A stretch of DNA of 64,000 bases, taken from assembly GCA_964575335.1 (NCBI GenBank), contig CAZNPU010000002.1:62001-126000 (forward strand), written 5' to 3'. This document shows, piece after piece, positions 15,821 through 24,460 of this stretch (within the stretch, counting starts at the first letter, position 1; each line of letters opens with the position of its first letter). Source of the DNA: CAZNPU01 sp964575335 (GTDB lineage: Bacteria > Planctomycetota > Phycisphaerae > Phycisphaerales > SM1A02). The notes below the pieces were generated by a model that was not told the DNA's origin, made no database searches, and saw only the letters and a list, made by a program, of their open reading frames with translations. The position numbers were made by a program, and so were the translations under genes.

Positions 15821-18625
15821 TTATTGGCAGGAACCCCAGCTGCCGATGACTGCAAGCAGATCGTCAACGTTGACCACGTTATCACTGTTGATGTCTGCTG
15901 CGCAGCCCGGGCACGGACCCCAGCTGCCGATCACCGTCAGCAAGTCGTCAACATCAACCGTGCTGCTGCCGTCGATGTCTGCCGGGCACGGATTGCTGCA
16001 CAGCACCTTGATGAGCTTCACGCCATCCACAGCCGCCTCGGTTACCGACTGCACGCCGAGGTCGGACGCGATGAAGCGGATGCGGAACTGGTCGTTCTGC
16101 ACAAATCCAGGGATGGATGAGAGATCAAATCGCTTGAAGTACCAGCCGCCCATGGTTCCCGGGCCGGTGGGGCCGACAACTTCAAGGGTGCGCCAGGTCA
16201 TGCCGCCGTTATCAGAGATTTCAACCTGGAAGATGTCGTTCTGATTGGTGTTCTGCGGGTCGTAGTTGCTGAACCATCGCCAGTAGGAGATGGCATACTG
16301 ACCGCCGGAGGCGTCAAGCACGGGCGAGGTGAGAATGGTGGTGCCGTTATCCACGTCGCTGTTGCAATCGCCGGGGGTGCCGTTGTCGGTCAGGTAGCAG
16401 TACCCGCTGCCGTCAGCATCGGCCTGCGGATTGCCGCGATTGCACAGGGGCGTTGGAATTGCTCGCTCCCAGCCGCCATCGGCCAGATTGTTCAGCACGG
16501 TCCAGCCCAGATCCTGCTCAAAGTTGTCAGCAAACGCTTCAACAACAGCCGCCGCGCCAAGCGCCATAAATGGCTCCGTTGCGCCGTTGCCCGGTGAGTT
16601 GACCGTTTGGCCGCCGGTCGTCTGCGCGCTCACATAGAAGCGCACTTCCGAACCGCAGGGCACCGCAGGGAAAACAGCGTCATAGACGTTGGCTGAGACC
16701 TGCGTCATCGGATAGGCAGCCCACGACCCGCCGGTGTTCACGTGCAGCATCGCCGTACCGGGTTGCGGGCTGGACATGAGCGGCAGAACCTCAACACGCA
16801 TCACGGTGTTGCCGTTGGGCGAAATGTAATCGGGACGGCCGTTGGGATAGACGAAACGAATCGGCGCCAGAGGCGGCGCATCCATGTTGTGCATCCCGAA
16901 GCCGGTTGCAATTTCGAAGTAGTGCGGCGTGCCGTCGGTAATGTCATCGTTGTCATCATCCAGCGTGAGGAAGTCAACGGTGATGTTCGGGTTCACCGAC
17001 GAACCGGTATGCAAAAGGATGCTGTTGATGGTGAGGGAAGAAAGAATGTCGAGATAGTTATCGGGTTCAGTGATGACCAGCTCGTTGCGCGTGTGCCAGA
17101 CCGAGCCGGACAGAACCGTGCCGCAGGTGTGAATCGCACTGCCGCAGCTTGAGCAGCCGGAGCTTTGGTACTGGCAGTTATTGTTTGCATTGCGAAGGCA
17201 GCTGCCGCAGGGGCCGTTGAAGCCGCCGCCCAGGCAGGGGCTGTCGGTGATGGTGATGGCGACGCAGTCGCTCATGCCTTCGCCATAGGCGCCCTGACCG
17301 CTTCCGGCAGCGTTGATGAGACGGTGACCGTACTCGTGATACACCACCGTGGAGACGGCGGTGTTGGTGCAGCCGCCGCCGGCAACATAGAAGTTGATCG
17401 ACTGGTTCAGGGGGCTGTAGAACGCATTGCACGTCTGAGCGATGTTGACGTTGACGGGGAAGTTCAGCTCGTTTGCGATTGCAGGGTACGCGGGATTCTG
17501 TGCCAGCGCATGATCGCGAACGATGTTGGCATGGATGTACGCGTTGACTTCGGCGCGTTCAAATTCACTGTTGTTGGCAGCGTTGAACAGGAAGTGGACC
17601 GGCCCGGGAGGCGTGACCGATTGCGAGAGGGTCGCGCTGGGCTGGCTGCCCGGGTTCATCACCCTGAAGTAACGGCCGCGCACGCCGGCCTGGACCGTCG
17701 CCATGGAGGCGCCGCCGTAGGGAATGACAAAGTTGCCGTCCACGTCGGCATAGACGGTTGTGCCGCCAAGCTTGACTTCCGCGTAGGGAAGACCGCGCGG
17801 CGATTCGGGCCCGCATACGTCGGCGGCGTAGCCTTCAGTCGCCATGCCGCTCACCGTGCCGACTATGTCGATGTGATAGATCATCGGCTCCTGATACAGG
17901 ATCTCGCCTGTCCGGGCGTCGGCCACGTATTCCCACTCCGGCGACTGGAACACCAGCGCCAGCCGCGGGTCGTGGTTCATCTCGTCAACGCCGGCAAAGA
18001 TCACCAGCCGCGGGTCGGTCAGTTCCGCATGGTTCCGCTCCTGCTGACGAGCGTTGCGGAACGCAGCCTGAACGTTCGGATTCGCGACAATTTCCGGATC
18101 AACCCGGAATGTGCCAATGTCACGAAGGTCTGCGGATGCAAGAACCAGAGGATACCCCGGCTCGTTGCGGGTCAGCAGCGTCAGACGCGACTTGTACACG
18201 TCAATGCCGTCGCGCTGCTGGGTGTAATACAAGCCGGTGAACTTGTACTGCCCTGTCGTTCGATCGTACATGATCGGTTGAACGTGCCGGCCGTCGGCAA
18301 AAGGACCGCGGGCCACAAGATCGCTTGCGGGGATTCCCCACATGCCCGCGTATGCTTCCCGGAACTGTTCGGCGCTGTGCTTCGGCGAGGAGCCTTTTGC
18401 AAACGCCGGACCATACACACGTGTAATGCGATTGGCCTGGTCAGTGTTGAGTCGATTGGCCGGGTACTTCTGCATGAAGTCCGCAATCACCTGCCCTTTG
18501 TGAACTACCTGCTGTATCGGCGGTAAATCCACATTGCGGCTCTCCCGGGGATTATCAGCAAGCAATGGCGACGCGAACAACACCCCCACACATAACCCAA
18601 GGACAAGTGTTGCGGGTCTTTTCAT
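15821..18625 (-). CDS. Secreted M36-like metallopeptidase with dockerin-like tail
   Basis: 934 residues from ATG 18625, which has AGGAG seven bases upstream. A signal peptide (MKRPATLVLGLCVGVLFASPLLA) is followed by an FTP-like propeptide. The zinc site is HEYGH at 430-434, with GEGMSD placing the third ligand near Glu449, as in the fungalysin (M36)/thermolysin type; the gap between the two motifs is short. Several Cys follow (GPCGSCLRN...SSGCSSCGSA), suggesting disulfides. A jelly-roll-like domain covers about 700-875. The last 55 residues are two EF-hand/dockerin-like repeats with Asp-rich loops ending in VIGSWG, typical of Phycisphaerae exoproteins. Probably degrades protein outside the cell. 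Confidence 0.88.
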   Translation of the reverse strand: MKRPATLVLGLCVGVLFASPLLADNPRESRNVDLPPIQQVVHKGQVIADFMQKYPANRLNTDQANRITRVYGPAFAKGSSPKHSAEQFREAYAGMWGIPASDLVARGPFADGRHVQPIMYDRTTGQYKFTGLYYTQQRDGIDVYKSRLTLLTRNEPGYPLVLASADLRDIGTFRVDPEIVANPNVQAAFRNARQQERNHAELTDPRLVIFAGVDEMNHDPRLALVFQSPEWEYVADARTGEILYQEPMIYHIDIVGTVSGMATEGYAADVCGPESPRGLPYAEVKLGGTTVYADVDGNFVIPYGGASMATVQAGVRGRYFRVMNPGSQPSATLSQSVTPPGPVHFLFNAANNSEFERAEVNAYIHANIVRDHALAQNPAYPAIANELNFPVNVNIAQTCNAFYSPLNQSINFYVAGGGCTNTAVSTVVYHEYGHRLINAAGSGQGAYGEGMSDCVAITITDSPCLGGGFNGPCGSCLRNANNNCQYQSSGCSSCGSAIHTCGTVLSGSVWHTRNELVITEPDNYLDILSSLTINSILLHTGSSVNPNITVDFLTLDDDNDDITDGTPHYFEIATGFGMHNMDAPPLAPIRFVYPNGRPDYISPNGNTVMRVEVLPLMSSPQPGTAMLHVNTGGSWAAYPMTQVSANVYDAVFPAVPCGSEVRFYVSAQTTGGQTVNSPGNGATEPFMALGAAAVVEAFADNFEQDLGWTVLNNLADGGWERAIPTPLCNRGNPQADADGSGYCYLTDNGTPGDCNSDVDNGTTILTSPVLDASGGQYAISYWRWFSNYDPQNTNQNDIFQVEISDNGGMTWRTLEVVGPTGPGTMGGWYFKRFDLSSIPGFVQNDQFRIRFIASDLGVQSVTEAAVDGVKLIKVLCSNPCPADIDGSSTVDVDDLLTVIGSWGPCPGCAADINSDNVVNVDDLLAVIGSWGSCQ

Positions 18626-18874
18626 GATGGCTCCTGTTTCGAACGAGAGTGGCTTTGTTGTGCAAAATCGCATGATGCCGACTGCGCACATGCGATCAGC
18701 CTGAAGTCCACATCATCGTCGAATATACCATCTGTACAATCCAAAGTGTCCGAAATTTCTTTACGCGCTGCGACAATAGCCCAGTAAGTACGATTGCAGC
18801 AGTCGCCGCGGACAAGTTGGCGATCACGTCATTTCTACCTATCTTCACAGCTTGACGCCGCAACTCGAATCGTC

Positions 18875-19363
18875 ATGGCCGCCAAAAGCACATCCAATAC
18901 GCACGAACCGACCATCGAGAATCGTCGCGCACGGCACGACTACTTCATCGAAGACACGCTCGAATGTGGCATCAAGCTCACGGGAACGGAGATCAAGTCG
19001 GTCCGCAACGGCCAAGTCAGTCTTGCTGAAGGCTACGTGCACGCTGTCGCCGATCCGCCAACCCTGACGCTGCACAGCGTTCACATTGCCGAGTACCCTC
19101 CCGCCGGTCCTCATCGCCAGCATGCGCCCACGCGCGTGCGCACATTGCTGGCTCACAGCCGCGAGATTCGCAAACTCGCCAACCGCGTGCGTGAGCGCGG
19201 CGTCACGCTGGTGCCGCTCAAAATGTACTTCGTTCGCGGCCGGGCCAAAGTGCTGATCGGAGTCGCGCGAGGCAAGAAGAAAGCCGACAAACGTCAGGAC
19301 ATCGCCAAGCGCGAGCACCAGCGCGATATCGAACGGGCAGTCTCGCGCCGCCGTGGCGATTAG
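18875..19363 (+). CDS. smpB: SsrA-binding protein
   Basis: 162 residues from ATG 18875. Signature stretches are all present: ARHDYFIEDTLECGIKLTGTEIKSVR, the GYVHAV strand, PLKMYFVRGRAKVLIGVARGKK and the basic C-terminal tail KKADKRQDIAKREHQRDIERAVSRRR. SmpB binds tmRNA and brings it to ribosomes stalled on broken messages. tmRNA itself was not found in the window. It is transcribed divergently from the peptidase gene and converges on the GGDEF gene. Confidence 0.95.
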   Translation: MAAKSTSNTHEPTIENRRARHDYFIEDTLECGIKLTGTEIKSVRNGQVSLAEGYVHAVADPPTLTLHSVHIAEYPPAGPHRQHAPTRVRTLLAHSREIRKLANRVRERGVTLVPLKMYFVRGRAKVLIGVARGKKKADKRQDIAKREHQRDIERAVSRRRGD

Positions 19364-19392
19364 CCGAGCCGGATCGCGTGCGCCCTTCGACC

Positions 19393-20511
19393 TCACACGT
19401 ACAGTTCCGCCTCGCGCACGCCGTCTCTGTCTCGCACCATCACCCGCTGCTTGCCAGCCCATTTCGCAGCATACATCGCCTCATCGGCATGGCTGACCAG
19501 TTCCTGCGCATTGATCGGGCGGCTCAAGTTCACATGCGACATTCCAATCGACATGCTGACCTGCGGCTCGTCGCTGGGCCGCCGGCTCATCGCCAATTCA
19601 AATTCCCCAAGAATTCGCTTGGCTACCATTGCCGCCTCCGCCGGTTCGGTATGCGCCATGAGCACGCAGAACTCATCGCCGCCATACCGGGCCGGCACGT
19701 CCACCTGTCTGCAGTTGGCGCGGATTACTTTCGCCGCCAGCCGCAGCAGTTCATCGCCGTGATGATGCCCCTTCCGATCGTTGACCGCCTTGAAACCGTC
19801 CAGATCAATAAGCAGACATGCCAGCGGCAGGTCGTTTCGCGTCGCCTCGGCCCAGTTGCCTTCCAGCATGAGATTGAACCATCGCCGATTCGAGAGGCCG
19901 GTCAACTCATCGGTTCGTGCCAGGGCCTCCAGTTGATGAATCGCATCCTGAAGCTGCTGATTGGTGATCGCCAGTTCAGCCAGTGACCGCTTCAGATCGC
20001 GCTGAAGCTGTTCATTCTGCAGCTTGATGCGCTGATGCACGATGCTCTTTTCAACCGTCAGCGGCAGCACGTGCAGATCGCGCAGCGAATTGACCGCCAC
20101 AAAATCCAGCGCTCCCCCGCGAATGGCGTCAACCGCCATCGATGGCTCAAAGCCAACCATGACAACCGGAAGATCCGGACGCATGCCCTGCAGATATGCC
20201 AGTGCGTCCAAGCCCGTGCCGTCGCGCAGAACCGTTGAACAGATCACCACGCTCAGGTGCGAAAGGTCAAGCGCATGAAGTTGCTGCAGCGAATCGATAA
20301 CCGTAAAGCACGCCTTGGCCGGATCATCAAGCCCGCAGACGCAGAATCGTGCGCCGCTGGGCGCGTGCCGTGCTGCGGATGCCTGTTCGTGATGCATTGC
20401 ATTCAACCAGCAATCACGCTCAAAAAGTGACACCAGCTGGGCCACGGCAGCATCATCAGTTTCCAGCACCAGCAGTCGAAGTCGATCGGGTTCTCGATTG
20501 GCGGTTGAAAT
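19393..20511 (-). CDS. Receiver-like plus GGDEF diguanylate cyclase
   Basis: About 372 residues. The N-terminal 130 residues (LRLLVLETDD...VVICSTVLRDGTGLDALAYLQ...LPVVMVGF) look like a response-regulator receiver. A coiled-coil linker follows, then a GGDEF domain with TDELTGLSNRRWF and an intact RYGGDEF active site, so c-di-GMP synthesis is likely. No strong start codon is near the beginning: the perfect AGGAGG at 20519-20524 lies seven bases before an ATT at 20511, proposed here as start. ATG 20613 is the alternative but has no such site. Convergent with smpB. Confidence 0.82.
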   Translation of the reverse strand: MSTANREPDRLRLLVLETDDAAVAQLVSLFERDCWLNAMHHEQASAARHAPSGARFCVCGLDDPAKACFTVIDSLQQLHALDLSHLSVVICSTVLRDGTGLDALAYLQGMRPDLPVVMVGFEPSMAVDAIRGGALDFVAVNSLRDLHVLPLTVEKSIVHQRIKLQNEQLQRDLKRSLAELAITNQQLQDAIHQLEALARTDELTGLSNRRWFNLMLEGNWAEATRNDLPLACLLIDLDGFKAVNDRKGHHHGDELLRLAAKVIRANCRQVDVPARYGGDEFCVLMAHTEPAEAAMVAKRILGEFELAMSRRPSDEPQVSMSIGMSHVNLSRPINAQELVSHADEAMYAAKWAGKQRVMVRDRDGVREAELYV

Positions 20512-20725
20512 GATTATGCCTCCTGCAACAAAGCCGCAGCGTTTGATGCTGTGCCGGCATTCAACCGTCCAATTGAGATTTCCCCCAGTCAAGCGTGAAA
20601 GCGAACAAATCACCGCTCACTGCCGCGATGTGGCAGATAACTTCCCCAATCTCGCACATTGCAGCGGCTGAACGTGCGCAGTTTTCTGGTTCCTGAGCGG
20701 GTTCCAGGCTGCGCTGCGGATCGGG

Positions 20726-21445
20726 TTATGGGCTGGGAAGCACGATCGACTGGCCGCTTTCCGAATCGCGCTCATGACACACGCATGATGCGATCACCGC
20801 CGCCACCTCACGCGGATCAAGCGTTCGATCCCGAGGCAGAACGCTCTCCGGCGCAAGGCTCCGCAGCATCGCTGTTTCTACCGCACCAGGCACAATGTTG
20901 AACGCGCGGATTTGATGTGCTTTGCCTTCTCGGACAATTGACCGCGTCAGACTCTCCAACGCCGCTTTCGACGCAGCGTATACCGATAACCCATCGAACG
21001 GGTCGATGGTGCTCATGGTGGAAACGTTGACCACGCATCCGCCCCGCTGTTTCGCAAAGAGCGGCCACACCCGCGAGATGAGATACGCCGGCCCAAAGGC
21101 GTTGATCGCAAAAGTCTCATAAAGCAGCGTCTCATCCACGTCATCAATCGGCCGAACCGGCGCAACCGCTGCGTTGTTCACCAGCGCATCAACCCTGCCC
21201 CACTGCTGCACCGTCATATCCACCGCCGCCTCAGCCTGCTTGCGATCGGAAATATCAGCAGGCACAACCAGCGTTTCAGGCGTTTGCGTGCGGAGACTGG
21301 CAAGCAGATCAACCGTGCCCATCAGTTTGGTTTCGTTGCGACCGACAAGAGTCAGCCGATAGCCGCGCAGCGCAAGCGCTTCACAGGTTGCCCGGCCAAT
21401 GCCTGAGCCGGCTCCGGTAATAATCGCAACAGGAAACTTGGCCAT
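20726..21445 (-). CDS. Short-chain dehydrogenase/reductase
   Basis: 239 residues from ATG 21445, with AGGAG eight bases upstream. Classical SDR: cofactor motif TGAGSGIG (about residues 8-15), the NNAA motif (about 88-91), catalytic Ser in VNVSTMS and YAASK with Tyr and Lys in place. The Arg in VGRNETK suggests NADP preference. Substrate not known. Transcribed divergently from an aldehyde dehydrogenase about 370 bases away; the pair may be co-regulated. Confidence 0.87.
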   Translation of the reverse strand: MAKFPVAIITGAGSGIGRATCEALALRGYRLTLVGRNETKLMGTVDLLASLRTQTPETLVVPADISDRKQAEAAVDMTVQQWGRVDALVNNAAVAPVRPIDDVDETLLYETFAINAFGPAYLISRVWPLFAKQRGGCVVNVSTMSTIDPFDGLSVYAASKAALESLTRSIVREGKAHQIRAFNIVPGAVETAMLRSLAPESVLPRDRTLDPREVAAVIASCVCHERDSESGQSIVLPSP

Positions 21446-21814
21446 GCAGGTGCTCCTGATTCCTGAAACGGTGAACGTGCGGAGCATATCAGCACAGGAA
21501 CAATCAGGAAAAGCGCGATGCTGAATCTGATTCGAGCGTATTTGTGAAACAACCTGCTGTGAAGCAGCCTGCCGATGTCTTTCAGCGCCGTGCAGGCATC
21601 ATCGTTGAAAGAAAATGACGAAACAAAGCGAACTGAAGAATGCGCATTGAGCAAGAGTCAGCTCCGCCATGCAGCAGTTGGGCAGCGTCTGTGCAATCGA
21701 TCAAGTCCTGTGATGCGCTATGGTACAGTAGCAGCGTGACAGATCACCGCTCTTGTGCAGAGCCAGTCGCGTCCGCAACAACAACTTTCCTGTTTCAATC
21801 CGACACAGCGCATC
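21446..21814. other. Divergent intergenic region between SDR and aldehyde dehydrogenase
   Basis: 369 bases separating two outward-facing genes, so it should hold both promoters. No convincing open frame, operator or hairpin seen. Confidence 0.4.
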
Positions 21815-23254
21815 ATGAGCGATTCATATCCTTACTATCTGGCGAATAAGCCCGTCACCGCAGGCCGCGAAGCGGTTGTCGCAGACAAACGCACCGGCGC
21901 GACAATCGGCAGTGTGCGACTGGCGGATCGCACCGTCATTGACGCAGCAATTGCCGCCGCTGCCGCTGCGGCGCCAGCCATGCGAAAGTGCCCCGCCTAC
22001 AAACGCCAGGCAGTGCTGCAGCGCATGGCGCAAGGTCTCCAGCAGCGGCATGAAGAGTTCGCCCAGGCGTTATGCGCAGAAGTCGGCAAGCCGATCCGCG
22101 ATGCGCGAGGCGAGGTGACACGGGCCATCGATACGTTTCGCATCGCTGCAGAAGAAGCAGTGCGAATCACCGGCGAATTTCTGCCGCTGGACATCTCGCC
22201 GCGTGCCGAAGGATACGAAGGCATCACCAGATATATGCCGATCGGTCCGTGCAGCTTCATTACGCCGTTCAATTTTCCGCTCAACCTTGCAGCACACAAG
22301 ATCGCCCCGGCGATTGCTGTGGGATGTCCATTTGTTCTCAAGCCCGCGCCGCAGACGCCGATCACTTCGCTCATGCTGGCAGAAATGCTCGCTGATGCTG
22401 AATTGCCTCCGGGCGCATTCAGCGTGCTGCCGTGCGATGTAGACGACGCTGCGCCGCTGATTGAGGATGATCGAATCAAGCTGCTTTCCTTCACTGGTTC
22501 TGCCAGTGTGGGCTGGATGCTCAAGGCCAGGGCTGGAAAGAAAAAGGTCGTGCTTGAACTGGGCGGGAATGCAGCGTGCATCGTTGACCGCGATGCCGAT
22601 GTCGACGCGGCTGTTGAGCGAATCGTCTTTGGCGCGTTTTATCAAAGCGGCCAAAGCTGCATCAGCGTGCAGCGGCTGCTCGTGCATGCGCACATCTACG
22701 AGAAGGTCAAGGCCGGCCTGATCCAGGCTGCATCACAGCTTAAAGTTGGCGACCCGCGCGACGAATCAACTTTTCTCGGCCCGCTCATCTCCGAGCGCGA
22801 TGCAATCCGCGTTGAGCAATGGATCGCTGAGGCGGTCGACAAAGGGGCAAAGGCGCTCTGCGGCAATCGTCGCAACGGCGCGTATCTGGATGCGACGATT
22901 CTCGAGCATGTGCCTGCAGATGCCAAACTCAGTTGCGAGGAGGTGTTCGGGCCTGTTCTGATCATTGAATCGTTTGACCGCTTTGATGAAGCGTGTCGTG
23001 CCGTCAACGCCAGCCGCTATGGGCTGCAGGCGGGCGTGTTCACACGCAACCTCGATCATGCGTTTTTTGCATTCAACGAGTTGGAAGTGGGCGGGGTGAT
23101 CATCAACGATGTGCCGTCCATGCGCGTTGACAGCATGCCCTACGGCGGGGTGAAGGATTCCGGTCTGGGCAGAGAGGGCGTTCGCTACGCCATGCAGGAA
23201 ATGAGCGAATTGCGCCTCATGGTGCTCAAAAACGCCGGTGCTGCAGTTTCCTGA
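21815..23254 (+). CDS. NAD(P)-dependent aldehyde dehydrogenase
   Basis: 479 residues from ATG 21815; a longer reading by 20 codons is unlikely. Full ALDH fold: PFNFPLNLAAHKIAPA, the FTGSASVGW NAD-site region, general base Glu in LELGGNAA (about residue 250), catalytic Cys in SGQSCISVQR (about 284) and EVFGPV near 377. The sequence resembles lactaldehyde/glyceraldehyde/phosphonoacetaldehyde-type ALDHs (F21-like) more than betaine or fatty aldehyde types, so a small polar aldehyde is likely. Divergent SDR upstream; rpmB follows about 300 bases downstream with its own promoter. Confidence 0.9.
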   Translation: MSDSYPYYLANKPVTAGREAVVADKRTGATIGSVRLADRTVIDAAIAAAAAAAPAMRKCPAYKRQAVLQRMAQGLQQRHEEFAQALCAEVGKPIRDARGEVTRAIDTFRIAAEEAVRITGEFLPLDISPRAEGYEGITRYMPIGPCSFITPFNFPLNLAAHKIAPAIAVGCPFVLKPAPQTPITSLMLAEMLADAELPPGAFSVLPCDVDDAAPLIEDDRIKLLSFTGSASVGWMLKARAGKKKVVLELGGNAACIVDRDADVDAAVERIVFGAFYQSGQSCISVQRLLVHAHIYEKVKAGLIQAASQLKVGDPRDESTFLGPLISERDAIRVEQWIAEAVDKGAKALCGNRRNGAYLDATILEHVPADAKLSCEEVFGPVLIIESFDRFDEACRAVNASRYGLQAGVFTRNLDHAFFAFNELEVGGVIINDVPSMRVDSMPYGGVKDSGLGREGVRYAMQEMSELRLMVLKNAGAAVS

Positions 23255-23477
23255 TCTGACGGCCCATGCATGATCGTTCTCAGGCATGGTTCGAGGCATG
23301 GTTTGGCCCCCGGCTGGTCCCGGCCACGTCCTCCCTCCCCGCTGACCCCTGCCCTTGCCGCGGCGCTTTGCCCCCAGTGCTCCAGGCGGCAGGGTTCAGG
23401 CGGCTGGCAATGACTGGCCCACTTCTCGCCCCTGGCCTCCGGCGGCTTGTTCTGATCCAACAGGCTGTGTTGACCTT

Positions 23478-23506
23478 TTGCCAGCCTCGGCTCTTTGGCA
23501 TATACT
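23478..23506 (+). promoter_or_regulatory. Sigma-70 promoter of rpmB
   Basis: TTGCCA at 23478-23483 and TATACT at 23501-23506 with exactly 17 bases between. Transcription would start near 23513, leaving a leader of about 43 bases that contains the AAAGGA ribosome binding site of rpmB. The rest of the 23255-23477 interval shows nothing else. Confidence 0.8.
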
Positions 23507-23555
23507 GCGGGGCTTCGCCGAACGACTCTATTGATCGCTCTGAAAGGATCCTGTC

Positions 23556-23828
23556 ATGCCCCGCGTTTGCTATTTCACCGGCGCCCGTACCACCACCGGC
23601 CGCAAGTTGCGTTACCGCGGTAAGGCCAAATACCTTGGCGGTATCGGTAAGAAGATTACTTCGGCGACGAAGCGCACCTTCAAGCCCAATCTGCAGACTG
23701 TGACGGCCATGATCGACGGCAAGCCGCAGCGCATCAAAGTCACAACCCGCGTCATCAAGCAAGGGTTGATCGTCAAGCCTGCCAAGCGCAAGCACACCTA
23801 TACAGCCGAGCGTAAAAAGGCTGGATGA
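23556..23828 (+). CDS. rpmB: 50S ribosomal protein L28
   Basis: 90 residues from ATG 23556, with AAAGGA nine bases upstream. The start MPRVCYFTGARTTTGRKLRYRGKAKYLGG and the repeated basic segments ATKRTFKPNLQTV and KPQRIKVTTRVIKQG mark L28, a large-subunit protein. The Cys of CYFTG is retained, while the CXXC zinc pair of some L28 forms is incomplete. Monocistronic: clear promoter before, strong terminator after. Confidence 0.93.
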   Translation: MPRVCYFTGARTTTGRKLRYRGKAKYLGGIGKKITSATKRTFKPNLQTVTAMIDGKPQRIKVTTRVIKQGLIVKPAKRKHTYTAERKKAG

Positions 23829-23908
23829 CCCCGTGACGTTGCCCCCGCCCCCGGAAGCCCTGAGAGGTGCGGACGGCGGCGTTGGCTGGCCAGGCGCTAT
23901 TGGACGGT

Positions 23909-23957
23909 CAAAGCCCGGCGGGAGTGTTTGACTCCTCCGGGCTTTGTTATTTTTTTG
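23909..23957 (+). terminator. Rho-independent terminator of rpmB
   Basis: Long stem: CAAAGCCCGG (23909-23918) with CCGGGCTTTG (23937-23946), continued by GGAGT with ACTCC around a GTTTG loop, then a T-rich tract to 23957. Confidence 0.9.
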
Positions 23958-24460
23958 TTGCCTCAGCCTCCAGGGGGCCCAGAATCCCCTGTTTTCATAA
24001 ATCCCCATAAGGCAACCTCTTAGAGGCTGCGTCCTGTCGCAGGCCGCCATGGAATCCCTATGTTTTCTGCATGATTGTCCGGAAAATCAGCGGGAGAATT
24101 TGACCCGGGCCAATGCTGGCGTACCGTAAACGTCAGATTTGCACACACGCTTGAATCAGGGGTCTGGCTCAGCACTGCCACATCTAGTGGAAACATCCGC
24201 GAGCACCCCAAAACCTGCCACCGTGTAGTGCAACCGGCTTTTGACGGCGCATGGATGTCGCGTCAGCAGCCGCAATCCAGACATTTTGATTTTTTTCGTT
24301 GTGGACTCTGGCTCTGCGCCTGCCCGTCGTTGGCGGTTTGCTTGGATGTCGAAGATGGAGCATGGCCGTGCCTGGAGGCCACATCGGTACCAATGTGATC
24401 CGGGGTGTTTCGACGGAGACCCAATCAAAGAAACAATGCCTCGTGCTTGAAGGCGACTGA
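23958..24460. other. Intergenic region upstream of dnaG
   Basis: About 500 bases with no convincing gene on either strand; frames here have poor codon structure. The dnaG promoter must lie here or upstream, but no clear -35/-10 pair stands out. Confidence 0.4.

Noticed and set aside
15156..15885. Minus-strand frames running across tRNA-Leu
   Set aside because: They run antisense to the tRNA. The real HMA-like gene begins at 15155 with a strong ribosome binding site.
17165..18526. 453-codon open frame on the plus strand opposite the peptidase gene
   Set aside because: The minus-strand product has a signal peptide, zinc site and dockerin-like tail; the antisense frame has none of these.
24075..24398. 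107-codon plus-strand frame before dnaG
   Set aside because: No ribosome binding site, odd composition and no recognisable motif.
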